From the NCBI GenBank assembly GCA_943912265.1, contig CALTTS010000014.1, positions 1 to 64,000 of the forward strand: a stretch of DNA of 64,000 bases. The letters run 5' to 3'. Shown in pieces: positions 34,329 through 43,506 of the stretch. The stretch is from an uncultured Xanthomonas sp. (lineage in GTDB: Bacteria > Pseudomonadota > Gammaproteobacteria > Xanthomonadales > Xanthomonadaceae). A program made the position numbers and the translations under genes. Each line of letters begins with the position of its first letter. The first letter of the stretch is position 1. The notes under the pieces were generated by a model. The model had not been told where the DNA came from. It worked only from the letters and a program-made list of their open reading frames with translations, and ran no database searches.

Positions 34329-36455
34329 ATGACGGGCGAATTACAATCCGCACCTTCTTATGCGTGGGCGGCGTGGCCGCGGACAGGGGGCGGGGTGGCG
34401 AATTCTTCCGGCGGGCAGGGCGGGGTGCCGCGCCTGTTTCCCTGGGTATGGGCTTTCGTGGCCTGCATCGCCGTGGCCGGTTTCGGCGCGCGCCTGGCGC
34501 TGTGGCTTGGCCACGGCGGTGCGCGCGGCCTGCAGGGCGCGGCCATCGCCTTCGGTTACGGCCTGCGCTTCGATCTGGTGATCGGCGCGCTGCTGGGATT
34601 GCTGCTGGCGGCGCTGTGGCTGCCGCTGCGCGTGCTGCGCCGGCCCCGATGGGCGCAGGGCACGCTGCGCGGTGCCGGCACCGCGCTGCTGGCGGCGTTC
34701 GTGCTGGCCGGCCTGTGCGAATACTTCTATTACGGCTTCTACAAGACCCGTTTCGACCCGGTGGTGTTCGGCCTGATGGAGGACGACACCCGCGCCGTGC
34801 TGGCCACCATCTGGGACGGCTACCCGGTGCTGCGGATGCTGGCGGTGCTGGTGCTGGCCACCGCCGCGCTGGCCTGGCTGTGGACGCGGCTGGCGAACCT
34901 GCTCGGCCGCGCCTGGCCCGCGCCGGCCTCGCGGATCGCCGCGGCGGTGCTGGTGATCGTCCAGCTGCTGCTGCTGGCCGGTCTGGCGCGCGGCAGCGTC
35001 GGCACGTTCCCGCTGATCCGGCGCGACGTGGCCTATTCGGCGGACGGCTTCGTCAACGCGATGGTGCTCAACGCGCCGACGGAGCTGTACAAGGCGGCGC
35101 GCCAGCGCAGCAAGGAGATCGACATCGGCACCGATCCGGCCGCGGGCCTGCGCGCGCTGGGTTTCGCCGACGCGCGGGCGGCGGCGCGGGCGGCTGGTTT
35201 CGGCGACGGCCTGGACGAGGACGCGATCGCCGCGCGGCTGTTCGCCACCGCGCCGGGCGCGCCGCGGCCGGCGGCCGCCTCGCCGCACGTGGTGCTGGCA
35301 CTGCTGGAATCCTTCGGCGCCGACCTGCTCGACACCGATGGCCCGCGCAACGACATGCTCGGCCGCCTGCGCGGCGAACTGCCCAAGGGCTACCGCTTCG
35401 GCAACTTCATCGCCGGCCAGAACGGCACCCATCCGGAGCTGGAATACCTGCTGCTCGGTTCGCCGATCACCCCGCTCACCCAGGGCGCCAACGCCGGCAT
35501 CGCCTTCGACAATTCGGCCGCGCTGCCGTTCCTGAAGGCCGGCTACCACACCGCCTTCGTCTACGGCGGCGGCGCGGACTGGCGCAACATCGGCCGCACC
35601 TTCGCCCGGCAGGGCTTCGAGCGCATCTACGACGCGCGCGACATCCGCCAGCGCTACCCGCAGGCCACCGGCACCGACTGGGGCCTGTACGACCAGTATC
35701 TGTTCGATTTCGTCGCCGACCTGCTGCAACGGGCCGATGCGCGCGGCGAGCGGCTGTTCGTGTTCGTGCTGAGCACCACCAACCACCCGCCGTACGCGCT
35801 CGCCACCCCGCATGCCGCGTTGCCGCTGGACCCGACGGTGCTGGGCGCGCGCGCCAGCTCGGCGCCGGGCGAACTGCGCCGGATCCTGGCCACTTACCAG
35901 TACCAGGCCGACCAGTTCGGCCGGTTCCTGCAGCAGCTCGATGCCGGCGGGCTCGGCCAGCGCACCGTGGTGGCCGCGGCCGGTGACCACAACCTGCGCG
36001 ACCACATCCATTACGATCTGCCGTTGGAGCAGCCCGACGTGGACCGGGTGTTCGGCTACCTGCGCGTGCCGGACGCCCTGCGGCCGGCGCGGCCGCCCGA
36101 CCTGCAGGCCATCGCCGGCCACGGCGACCTGATCCCGACGCTGGCTGCGCTGGCCGCGCCGGGGCAGCGCTACTTCGCCGGCGGCCGCGACCTGCTGGCG
36201 CCGGCGCCGGACGGCGGCGAGGCCTTCGCCACGGTGCAGCGCCTGTACCTGCGCGAGGGCGTGCTGTTCCCGCTGGACCACCCGCTGCTGCACCGCTGGC
36301 AGGGGCCGCACCGCATCGAACCGGCCGGCCTCGCGCCGGACCCGGCGCTGCTCGCCCGCGCCCGCGCCGCCACCGCGCGCCTGGCATTGCGCGACTGGTA
36401 CATCCGCCGCGAGGTCATCGCCGCGCGTGCCGCCGGGATGCGCGCCACGCGGTAA
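34329..36455 (+). CDS. LTA synthase-family membrane sulfatase
   Basis: About the first 220 residues contain several transmembrane helices. The rest is an alkaline-phosphatase/sulfatase-fold domain, exposed to the periplasm as in LtaS/OpgB-type phosphoglycerol or phosphoethanolamine transferases. The probable nucleophile threonine is in GQNGTHPELE, metal-site residues lie in VVLALLESFGADL and VVAAAGDHNLRDH, and NHPPYALATP is typical. The substrate is unknown. The start is uncertain: ATG 34329 is used, but ATG 34260 or a GTG near 34394-34425 are possible, and a TACAAT box at 34342-34347 would favour the GTG. Confidence 0.85.
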   Translation: MTGELQSAPSYAWAAWPRTGGGVANSSGGQGGVPRLFPWVWAFVACIAVAGFGARLALWLGHGGARGLQGAAIAFGYGLRFDLVIGALLGLLLAALWLPLRVLRRPRWAQGTLRGAGTALLAAFVLAGLCEYFYYGFYKTRFDPVVFGLMEDDTRAVLATIWDGYPVLRMLAVLVLATAALAWLWTRLANLLGRAWPAPASRIAAAVLVIVQLLLLAGLARGSVGTFPLIRRDVAYSADGFVNAMVLNAPTELYKAARQRSKEIDIGTDPAAGLRALGFADARAAARAAGFGDGLDEDAIAARLFATAPGAPRPAAASPHVVLALLESFGADLLDTDGPRNDMLGRLRGELPKGYRFGNFIAGQNGTHPELEYLLLGSPITPLTQGANAGIAFDNSAALPFLKAGYHTAFVYGGGADWRNIGRTFARQGFERIYDARDIRQRYPQATGTDWGLYDQYLFDFVADLLQRADARGERLFVFVLSTTNHPPYALATPHAALPLDPTVLGARASSAPGELRRILATYQYQADQFGRFLQQLDAGGLGQRTVVAAAGDHNLRDHIHYDLPLEQPDVDRVFGYLRVPDALRPARPPDLQAIAGHGDLIPTLAALAAPGQRYFAGGRDLLAPAPDGGEAFATVQRLYLREGVLFPLDHPLLHRWQGPHRIEPAGLAPDPALLARARAATARLALRDWYIRREVIAARAAGMRATR

Positions 36456-36573
36456 GTCGCGCAGTCGGGCACCTGCGTCGGTCCGGGCCAACGGTTGCGC
36501 CTTGGCGCATGCCTCCGGCGCGCGGCGTGGCGGGGAAAGGCACGCCGGATCGGGTGGCGGGCGGCCGCAAACG

Positions 36574-36601
36574 GCGAAGGCCGGGTTGCCCCGGCCTTCG
36601 C
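36574..36601. terminator. Terminator between sulfatase and sodB
   Basis: GCGAAGGCCGGG (36574-36585) and CCCGGCCTTCGC (36590-36601) form a perfect 12-bp stem with loop TTGC between two convergent genes. On the minus strand it is followed by CGTTTGC, so it best serves sodB. Confidence 0.75.
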
Positions 36602-36627
36602 GCGCTGCTTCCGGTGACGGCCGCGGC

Positions 36628-37206
36628 TTACTTCAGGTTCGACGCGGCGAAATCCCAGTTGACCAGGTTCCAGAACGCTTCCAGGTACTTCGGGCGGGCG
36701 TTGCGGTAGTCGATGTAGTAGGCGTGTTCCCATACGTCGCAGGTCAGCAGCGGGGTGTCCTCGCCGGTCAGCGGGGTGGCGGCGTTGGAGGTGCTGACCA
36801 GGGCCAGCGCGCCGTCCGGGCGCTGCACCAGCCAGCCCCAGCCGGAACCGAAGGTGCCCACGGCGACCTTGGTGAACTCCTCCTTGAACTTGGCGAAGTC
36901 GCCGAAGGCCTTGTCGATGGCCTCCTTCAGCTTGCCGGTCGGCTCGCCGCCGCCGTTGGGCTTCAGGCAGTGCCAGTAGAAGGTGTGGTTCCAGGTCTGC
37001 GCGGCGTTGTTGAACATGCCGCCCTGGGCCTTGCGGATGATCGCTTCCAGCGGCAGCTCGGCGAACTCGGTGCCCTCGATCTGCTTGTTGAGATTGTCCA
37101 CGTAGGTCTTGTGGTGCTTGCCGTAGTGGTAATCCAGCGTCTCGGCGGAAATGTGCGGTTCCAGCGCGTTGCGCTCGTACGGAAGCGGGGGAAGTTCGAT
37201 GGCCAT
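36628..37206 (-). CDS. sodB: Superoxide dismutase (Fe type)
   Basis: This 192-residue enzyme converts superoxide to peroxide and oxygen in the cytoplasm. The metal ligands are His27, His74, Asp157 and His161 (in YHYGKHH, WNHTFYW and DVWEHAYYIDY). The overall sequence follows E. coli SodB. MAIELPPLPYERNALEPHIS sets the start at 37206; the frame runs on upstream without family similarity. It is divergent from grxD, a pairing of oxidative-stress genes. Confidence 0.96.
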   Translation of the reverse strand: MAIELPPLPYERNALEPHISAETLDYHYGKHHKTYVDNLNKQIEGTEFAELPLEAIIRKAQGGMFNNAAQTWNHTFYWHCLKPNGGGEPTGKLKEAIDKAFGDFAKFKEEFTKVAVGTFGSGWGWLVQRPDGALALVSTSNAATPLTGEDTPLLTCDVWEHAYYIDYRNARPKYLEAFWNLVNWDFAASNLK

Positions 37207-37335
37207 TGGCAATACCTCGGCTGGCGGATGGACGGGGACGGCACGGGATTCGGGCGTGCCGTGCATGGGATTACAATGCGCATCGCAGTTTACCCCAGCC
37301 CCGGGTTTGCGCCCCGTCAACGCAGGAGAATCAGC

Positions 37336-37653
37336 ATGCCGGTGATGGAACGGATCCAGGCCGAGCTCGAACGGCATCCGCTGGTGCTGTTCATGAAGGG
37401 CACGCCGGACTATCCGATGTGCGGTTATTCCAGCCGTGCGGTGCAGGCGCTGCGCGCGGCCGGGGCGACGCGGCTGCATGCGGTGAACGTGCTGGAAGAC
37501 CCGGAAGTGCGGGCCAACCTGCCGCGCTTCTCCAACTGGCCGACGTTCCCGCAGCTGTTCATCCACGGCGAACTGATCGGCGGCTGCGACATCACCCTGG
37601 AACTGCTGGAATCCGGCGAGCTGCGGCGCATCGTCGCCGAAGCCGCGGGCTGA
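37336..37653 (+). CDS. grxD: Monothiol glutaredoxin (Grx4-type)
   Basis: The 105-residue protein is a monothiol glutaredoxin, a carrier and sensor of [2Fe-2S] clusters that pairs with BolA proteins. The active site is CGYS (residues 29-32) where most family members have CGFS. PLVLFMKGTPDYPMCG, NWPTFPQLFIHGELIGGCDI and LLESGEL are diagnostic. AGGAG precedes ATG 37336. A TACAAT box at 37272-37277 may be its -10 element. Confidence 0.94.
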   Translation: MPVMERIQAELERHPLVLFMKGTPDYPMCGYSSRAVQALRAAGATRLHAVNVLEDPEVRANLPRFSNWPTFPQLFIHGELIGGCDITLELLESGELRRIVAEAAG

Positions 37654-37777
37654 ACCTGCCGGCGCGGGGCCGCGGCCCCGCGCGGCGTCCGCCCGCGCCG
37701 GGCGGACATGCAGTTGCCACGAATCCGACATCATCGGCCGGCCCGGTTCGCCGCGGCCGGACAGGGAGTTTCACGAC

Positions 37778-38389
37778 ATGACCACCATGACCATCCTCTC
37801 GGCGGCGCTGACGCTGTTCCTGATCCTCGACCCGCTCGGCAACGTGCCGGTGTTCCTCAGCGTGCTCAAGCCGCTGCCGCAGCATCGCCAGAAGGCCGTG
37901 CTGCTGCGCGAGCTGGTCATCGCCCTGGTGGTGCTGATGGCCTTCCTGTGGGGCGGCAAGTACGCGCTGGACCTGATGCACCTGCAGCAGGAGTCGGTGT
38001 CCATCGCCGGCGGCATCGTGCTGTTCCTGATCGGCATCCGCATGATCTTCCCCTCGGCCGAAGGCGTGATGGGCGAACTGCCGGACGGCGAGCCTTTCAT
38101 CGTGCCGCTGGCCATCCCGCTGGTGGCCGGGCCTTCCGGCATGGCCGCGGTGATGCTGATGGGCAGCAGCCAGCCGGGGCGGATGTTCGACTGGAGCCTG
38201 GCCCTGCTGCTGGCCTGGGGCGCCACGGCGGCGATCCTGATGTGCTCGACCCTGTTGTACAAGCTGCTCGGCCAGCGTGCCCTGGCCGCGCTGGAGCGGC
38301 TGATGGGCATGCTGCTGGTGGCGATCTCGGTGCAGATGTTCCTGGACGGGCTGGCGGCCTACCTGAAGCTGGCCCCGGCGGCGGGCTGA
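37778..38389 (+). CDS. MarC family membrane protein
   Basis: This 203-residue hydrophobic protein with about six transmembrane helices fits the MarC/YhgN family of unknown function. LFLILDPLGNVPVFLSVL near the start and IPLVAGPSGMAAVMLM in the middle are the family's conserved proline/glycine motifs. AGGGAG precedes the ATG. It was once linked to multidrug resistance in E. coli, but that role was not upheld. No clear terminator follows. Confidence 0.88.
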   Translation: MTTMTILSAALTLFLILDPLGNVPVFLSVLKPLPQHRQKAVLLRELVIALVVLMAFLWGGKYALDLMHLQQESVSIAGGIVLFLIGIRMIFPSAEGVMGELPDGEPFIVPLAIPLVAGPSGMAAVMLMGSSQPGRMFDWSLALLLAWGATAAILMCSTLLYKLLGQRALAALERLMGMLLVAISVQMFLDGLAAYLKLAPAAG

Positions 38390-38471
38390 GGGCGGGGAAG
38401 GCCGCCTTGCCGGCCGGTGTCATTGCATGTCCCGTTTTTGTCATTCGGTGGTAACGCGTGGTGGATAGCGT

Positions 38472-38488
38472 GTTAATCTGTTGTTAAC
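38472..38488. promoter_or_regulatory. Inverted repeat upstream of the Oar-like receptor
   Basis: GTTAA (38472-38476) and TTAAC (38484-38488) form a small inverted repeat with a 7-nt centre in a locally AT-rich patch about 120 bp before the receptor start. It could be an operator or part of a promoter. No convincing -35/-10 pair was found, so this is a weak call. Confidence 0.3.
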
Positions 38489-38608
38489 CCTGGCGGACGC
38501 GCCGCGGGGGGAAAGCACCAGAGAGCACAGGCCACCGTCGTCAGGGGAAAGGGCCTGCGCTTTGCGTTGTTCCCCAGCCCTATCGCCACTCGAATCGAGG
38601 CTATTGCA

Positions 38609-41600
38609 ATGACCCATTCCCGTTGTCTCCGGATGTCCAAGCTGACGCTTGGCCTCGTGGCCGCCCTGGCTGCCGCCCCCGTGTTTGCGCAGAGCACCTC
38701 GGCCGGCATCGGCGGCATGGTGACCAGCAAGGGCGGCCAGCCGGTCGTCGGCGCCGAAGTCACCATCACGCATGCGGAGTCCGGCACCGTCAGCCGCGCC
38801 ATCACCGATGCCAGCGGCCGCTACAACGCCCGCGGCCTGCGCGTCGGCGGCCCGTACACCATCACCATCACCAAGCCGGGTGAAGGCACCAAGACCGAGG
38901 ACGGCGTCTACCTGACGCTGAATCAGGTCAGCACCGTCAATGCAGCTCTGGCTGGCGACGTGACCACGCTGGACACCGTCAACGCGGTTGCCATTGCGGG
39001 CGGCTCGGACGTGTTCAGCGCCAACAAGATGGGTGCCGGCACCAGCATCAAGCAGGAAGACATCGCGGCACTGCCTTCCATCGGCGGCAACATCCAAGAC
39101 TACATGCGTCTGGACCCGCGCGTGGCCTTCGTCGATCGTGCCTCGGGCACCATCTCGGCCGGCGGCATGAATCCGCGCTACAACTCGATCAGCATCGACG
39201 GTGTGTCGGCCAGCGATACCTTCGGCTTGGAAGGCAACAACATGCCGACCCGCCGCCAGCCGGTGTCGATGGAAGCCATCGAAGCCATCGACATCAACCT
39301 GTCCAACTACGACGTGACCATCGCCGGTGCGGCCGGTGCCACCGTCAACGCCGTCACCAAGTCGGGCACCAACGAATTCCACGGTTCCATCTACGGCACC
39401 TACCGTGACGGCAGCTGGTTCGGTGACGACCCGGAAGGCGAGAAGTTCAATGGTTTTGACAAGGAGCAGACCTACGGCGCGACCTTAGGTGGCCCGATCG
39501 TCAAGGACAAGCTGTTCTTCTTCGCCAACTACGAGAAATTCAAACAGAAGGCCCCGGGCTTTGATCGCAGCACCACGCCACTGGGCGACGGCGGCATCAC
39601 CGATGCAGACGTGTTGCGTGCGCAGCAGATTGCCCAAGGCTACGGCATCGATGCCGGCGGCCTGGACAGCAACGGCGATACCGATCTCGAAGAATATGCG
39701 TTGAAGCTGGACTGGAACATCAGCGACAATCATCGTGCCAGCTTCCGTTACAGCAAGCTCGACCAGAGCAAGCTGCGCCTGAACGGTATCAGCAGCAGCG
39801 CCGTTTCGCTGAGTTCGTACTGGTACCAGCACGAAAAATCGATCAAGAGCTATGTCGGTCAACTGTTCTCCGATTGGAGCGACAATTTCTCTACCGAGTT
39901 CAAGGTGTCCTACCGCGATTACTCGGCGGTGCGGGTGACGCCTTCCACCTCGCCCAGTGTGGCCATCTACTTCGGTGGCAGCGAAAATTCACCGAGCGGC
40001 GACGTGCTGTATCTCGGCACCGAGGTGAATTCGCAGGGTAATGTGCTTGAAACCAAGACGTGGGACTACTACGGCGCAGGCACGCTGACTTTGGGCGATC
40101 ACGACATCAAGTTCGGTGGTCAGTACAGCGACAACGACATCTACAACTACTATGGCGCCTATTCCTACGGTGTGTACACGTTTGCCGGGCTGAACAATTT
40201 CGAGCAAGGCAAGTGGAGTCAGTATGATTGGCACAAGGAAACCTCACCTGGTTCCATTGCGGCAGACTATAAGAGCAAGAACATCGGCCTGTTTGTGCAG
40301 GATACTTGGTATGTCAACAGCAACTTGACATTGACCTTCGGTGTGCGTGCTGATAAACCCGGCGTCAGCCCCAATCCGCCGCACATCAACGGTATTCAGG
40401 ACGTGGTGTGGGCCACTACCGGTACTACCGGTTACGACAACAGTGATGTGTTCGCCAGCAAGTTCCTGATTCAGCCACGTTTCGGCTTCAATTACACCTT
40501 CAACACCGATCGCTCGACCCAGTTGCGTGGTGGCGTCGGCCTGTTCCAAGGTGATGCGCCGCAGGTATGGGTGGGCAACAGCTTTGCCAATGCCGGCTAT
40601 AACAACTACATCTCTTACACCCAGTCCCTGAAGAACGCGGGCGACCAGCATTGGAATACCGGCTTGCCGTTCACCCCCGACGGCTTGAATCAGCCGGCGC
40701 CGACGGCTTCCGCCACCCGTTACAACGTCAATTTGACTGGCAAGGATTTCAAATTGCCGTCGGTTTGGAAGGCTAATCTGGCCTTCGATACCGAATTGCC
40801 GTGGCACGGTATCGTCGCGTCGGCAGAATTGCTGATGACCAAGGTCAAGGAGGGTCTGTACTACAAGAACCTCAACCTTGGCCCGGGCTATGTCGGACCT
40901 GATGGGCGCACGTTGTACTGGAATCCGACCGACACTTTGTTCACCAACGCCGGATATGGCCGCAATAACAGTTTCGATTACGTTTACCTGATCGACAACA
41001 CGGACAAGGGTAAGAGCAACCAGTTCACCGTGTCGCTCACCAAGCCGTGGGGCGAGGGTAGCGACTGGTCGTGGAGTCTGGGGTACACCTATACGGATGC
41101 TACCGAAGTCGGCTCGTTGACCAGTTCGACCGCCAGCTCCGGCTATACCAACCAGTACAGCTTCAATTCCGGTGAGGATGTTGAGAAAACCTCGCGCTAC
41201 GAGATCAAGAACCGCATCAGCGGTTCGCTGGACTGGAAGCACAAGTTCTTCGGCGATTATGAAACTCAAGTCGGCTTGGTCTATGAAGGTCGCAGCGGTC
41301 GTCCGTACAGCTACGTGTACTCCAACGACGCCAACGGTGATCGCCGCTCTGCCAATGACCTGTTCTACGTACCCGATCACGACGTGAAGTTCGGCACTAT
41401 TGTCAACGGCGTGTTCACGGCCGATGCTGCGATGGAAGCATCTTTCTATGATTGGCTGGCGCAGAATCCGGATCTGGCCAAATATGCCGGTACCTATGCG
41501 CCGGCCAATGGTTTTCGTTCCGGTTGGGTCAACATCTTCGACGTGCGCATCAGCCAGGAGTTGCCGGGCTTCTACAAGGGCCATAAGGCCAAAGTGTGGC

Positions 41601-41896
41601 TGGATATCCAGAACGTCGGCAACCTGATCAACAAGGATTGGGGCCACATCATGGATTACGGTTTCTATGCTGATAGTCGCGCAGCCTACATGGTGGGCAT
41701 CGATGGTGGGCAGTACGTCTACAACTTCCGCGATTCTTCGTTCAATACCGATAAGAATAAGGGGCCCGTGGGCGGTTATGTGTCGAAGGGCAAGCGCTGG
41801 GGTGACAGCAAGACCGTGGCCAACGGCGATGCAGATGGCTTCGATCAGGGTGTTTCCCAGTGGTCGATACAGGTCGGCTTGAAGTACGAGTTCTGA
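38609..41896 (+). CDS. Oar-like TonB-dependent outer-membrane receptor
   Basis: The 1095-residue protein has a signal peptide ending AAPVFA, then a carboxypeptidase-regulatory-like beta domain (about 30-110, GGQPVVGAEVTITHAESGTV). A TonB plug follows (IAALPSIGGNIQDYMRLDPRV, ATVNAVTKSGTNEFHGSIYG), then a large barrel ending in aromatic Phe (VGLKYEF). GGPIVKDKLFFFANYEKF is typical of the Oar subfamily. The ligand is unknown. From about 39500 to 41900 the third codon positions are visibly less GC-rich than in the ribosomal genes. It is transcribed alone, with a strong terminator. Confidence 0.92.
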   Translation: MTHSRCLRMSKLTLGLVAALAAAPVFAQSTSAGIGGMVTSKGGQPVVGAEVTITHAESGTVSRAITDASGRYNARGLRVGGPYTITITKPGEGTKTEDGVYLTLNQVSTVNAALAGDVTTLDTVNAVAIAGGSDVFSANKMGAGTSIKQEDIAALPSIGGNIQDYMRLDPRVAFVDRASGTISAGGMNPRYNSISIDGVSASDTFGLEGNNMPTRRQPVSMEAIEAIDINLSNYDVTIAGAAGATVNAVTKSGTNEFHGSIYGTYRDGSWFGDDPEGEKFNGFDKEQTYGATLGGPIVKDKLFFFANYEKFKQKAPGFDRSTTPLGDGGITDADVLRAQQIAQGYGIDAGGLDSNGDTDLEEYALKLDWNISDNHRASFRYSKLDQSKLRLNGISSSAVSLSSYWYQHEKSIKSYVGQLFSDWSDNFSTEFKVSYRDYSAVRVTPSTSPSVAIYFGGSENSPSGDVLYLGTEVNSQGNVLETKTWDYYGAGTLTLGDHDIKFGGQYSDNDIYNYYGAYSYGVYTFAGLNNFEQGKWSQYDWHKETSPGSIAADYKSKNIGLFVQDTWYVNSNLTLTFGVRADKPGVSPNPPHINGIQDVVWATTGTTGYDNSDVFASKFLIQPRFGFNYTFNTDRSTQLRGGVGLFQGDAPQVWVGNSFANAGYNNYISYTQSLKNAGDQHWNTGLPFTPDGLNQPAPTASATRYNVNLTGKDFKLPSVWKANLAFDTELPWHGIVASAELLMTKVKEGLYYKNLNLGPGYVGPDGRTLYWNPTDTLFTNAGYGRNNSFDYVYLIDNTDKGKSNQFTVSLTKPWGEGSDWSWSLGYTYTDATEVGSLTSSTASSGYTNQYSFNSGEDVEKTSRYEIKNRISGSLDWKHKFFGDYETQVGLVYEGRSGRPYSYVYSNDANGDRRSANDLFYVPDHDVKFGTIVNGVFTADAAMEASFYDWLAQNPDLAKYAGTYAPANGFRSGWVNIFDVRISQELPGFYKGHKAKVWLDIQNVGNLINKDWGHIMDYGFYADSRAAYMVGIDGGQYVYNFRDSSFNTDKNKGPVGGYVSKGKRWGDSKTVANGDADGFDQGVSQWSIQVGLKYEF

Positions 41897-41920
41897 GCCA
41901 ATGTTGCATCCGGGATGCAC

Positions 41921-41954
41921 GAAACGGCCGGGTCATCCCGGCCGTTTCTTTTTG
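41921..41954 (+). terminator. Terminator of the Oar-like receptor
   Basis: GAAACGGCCGGG (41921-41932) and CCCGGCCGTTTC (41937-41948) form a perfect 12-bp stem around TCAT, followed by TTTTTGC. This is a textbook rho-independent terminator 25 bp after the stop. Confidence 0.95.
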
Positions 41955-42020
41955 CGGGCCACTGACGCCGTTGCCGGACTGCGATACATTCCCGAGACTG
42001 AAAACGAGAAAGAGCGGGAC

Positions 42021-43403
42021 ATGACGGAGACGGCTTCAAGAGTGCTGCCTGTGCAGGATGCGCGGATCTATCCGCGCGGGGAACTGGACGTGTTGTCGCG
42101 GGTGGAGGTGGCGCGCCTTCGCGACGCATCCAGCGGCGGCATGCACGAGTTGCTGCGGCGATGCGCGCTGGCGGTGCTGACCACCGGCAGCACCTCGGAT
42201 GATCCGCGTGCGGCGCGCGACCTGTATCCGGATTTCGACATCGAGGTCACCCAGCACGACCGCGGCATCCGCATCGACCTGAGCAACGCGCCGGCGATGG
42301 CTTTCGTCGATGGCGAGATCATCCATGGCGTGGCGGAACTGCTGTTCGCCGTGGTGCGCGACCTGGCCTATACCGCCATCGAACTGGGGCCGGAATACGC
42401 CGAAGACCTCGAAACCTCCGAAGGCATCACCGATGCGGTGTTCGGCCTGCTGCGCAATGCGCACATCCTCAAGCCGTCCGATCCCAACCTGGTGGTGTGC
42501 TGGGGCGGCCATTCGATCTCGCGCGACGAATACCTCTACACCAAGCAGGTGGGCTACGAGCTGGGCCTGCGCGGGCTGGACATCTGCACCGGTTGTGGGC
42601 CGGGTGCGATGAAGGGGCCGATGAAGGGCGCCACCATCGCCCATGCCAAGCAGCGCAAGCATGTTTCGCGCTACATCGGCATCACCGAGCCGGGCATCAT
42701 CGCGGCCGAATCGCCGAACCCGATCGTCAACCACCTGATCATCATGCCGGACATCGAGAAGCGCCTGGAGGCCTTCGTCCGGCTGGGCCACGGCATCATC
42801 GTGTTCCCGGGAGGCGTGGGCACCGCGGAGGAAATCCTCTACCTGCTCGGCATCCTGCTGCGCGAGGAGAACCGCGAGGTGCCGTTCCCGCTGGTGCTCA
42901 CCGGCCCGACGGTTGCCGCGCCGTATTTCGAGCAGATCGACCGCTTCATCCGCCTGACGCTGGGCGACGCGGCGGCTGCCCGCTACCAGATCATCGTCGG
43001 CGACCAGGTGGCGGTGGCGCGCGCGATGCAGGCCGGCATCCAGAAGGTGCGTGCGTACCGCAAGCAGCAGCGGGATTCGTACTTCTTCAACTGGTCGATC
43101 GACATCCCGCTGGCTTTCCAGCAGCCATTCGCGCCAACCCACGAGGCGATGGCCGCGCTGGATCTGCATCCGGGGCGCGCGGCACATGCACTGGCGGCCG
43201 ATCTGCGGCGTGCGTTCTCCGGCATCGTCGCCGGCAACGTCAAGGACGACGGCATGCGCAGGATCGAACAGTTCGGCCCGTTCCAGATCCACGGCGACCC
43301 GGCGATGATGCGCGCCCTGGACGACCTGCTGCGGGCCTTCGTCCAGCAGCGGCGCATGAAGATCGCCGGCGAGTACCGGCCCTGCTATCAGGTGCTGGCC
43401 TGA
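42021..43403 (+). CDS. ppnN: Nucleotide 5'-monophosphate nucleosidase PpnN
   Basis: PpnN (YgdH) splits purine and pyrimidine monophosphates to base and ribose 5-phosphate and is controlled by (p)ppGpp in E. coli. The 460-residue protein has an N-terminal domain, then the LOG-type Rossmann core with PGGVGTAEEILYLLG (the conserved PGGXGT motif) and GCGPGAMKGPMKGA. ATG 42021 begins the family sequence; the open frame extends further upstream into the terminator. It stands alone before the pilus operon. Confidence 0.94.
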   Translation: MTETASRVLPVQDARIYPRGELDVLSRVEVARLRDASSGGMHELLRRCALAVLTTGSTSDDPRAARDLYPDFDIEVTQHDRGIRIDLSNAPAMAFVDGEIIHGVAELLFAVVRDLAYTAIELGPEYAEDLETSEGITDAVFGLLRNAHILKPSDPNLVVCWGGHSISRDEYLYTKQVGYELGLRGLDICTGCGPGAMKGPMKGATIAHAKQRKHVSRYIGITEPGIIAAESPNPIVNHLIIMPDIEKRLEAFVRLGHGIIVFPGGVGTAEEILYLLGILLREENREVPFPLVLTGPTVAAPYFEQIDRFIRLTLGDAAAARYQIIVGDQVAVARAMQAGIQKVRAYRKQQRDSYFFNWSIDIPLAFQQPFAPTHEAMAALDLHPGRAAHALAADLRRAFSGIVAGNVKDDGMRRIEQFGPFQIHGDPAMMRALDDLLRAFVQQRRMKIAGEYRPCYQVLA

Positions 43404-43442
43404 GGCCGGAGTGACGTTTGTCGGCTCGGGAGGGCCGCCCAT

Positions 43443-43458
43443 CGGGCAGGTGTTTGCT
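43443..43458 (+). promoter_or_regulatory. Possible sigma54 promoter before the minor-pilin operon
   Basis: CGGGCAGGTGTTTGCT has GG at -24 and TTGC-T at -12 with correct 10-bp spacing. The rest of the -24 element is poor. It lies about 50 bp upstream of fimT. Type IV pilin genes are often RpoN-dependent in this group, which makes the match interesting but not strong. Confidence 0.25.
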
Positions 43459-43506
43459 TGCCTGGGTGCCGTCGGCATGATGGAAAATACGCAAGTGGGG
43501 AAGGTT

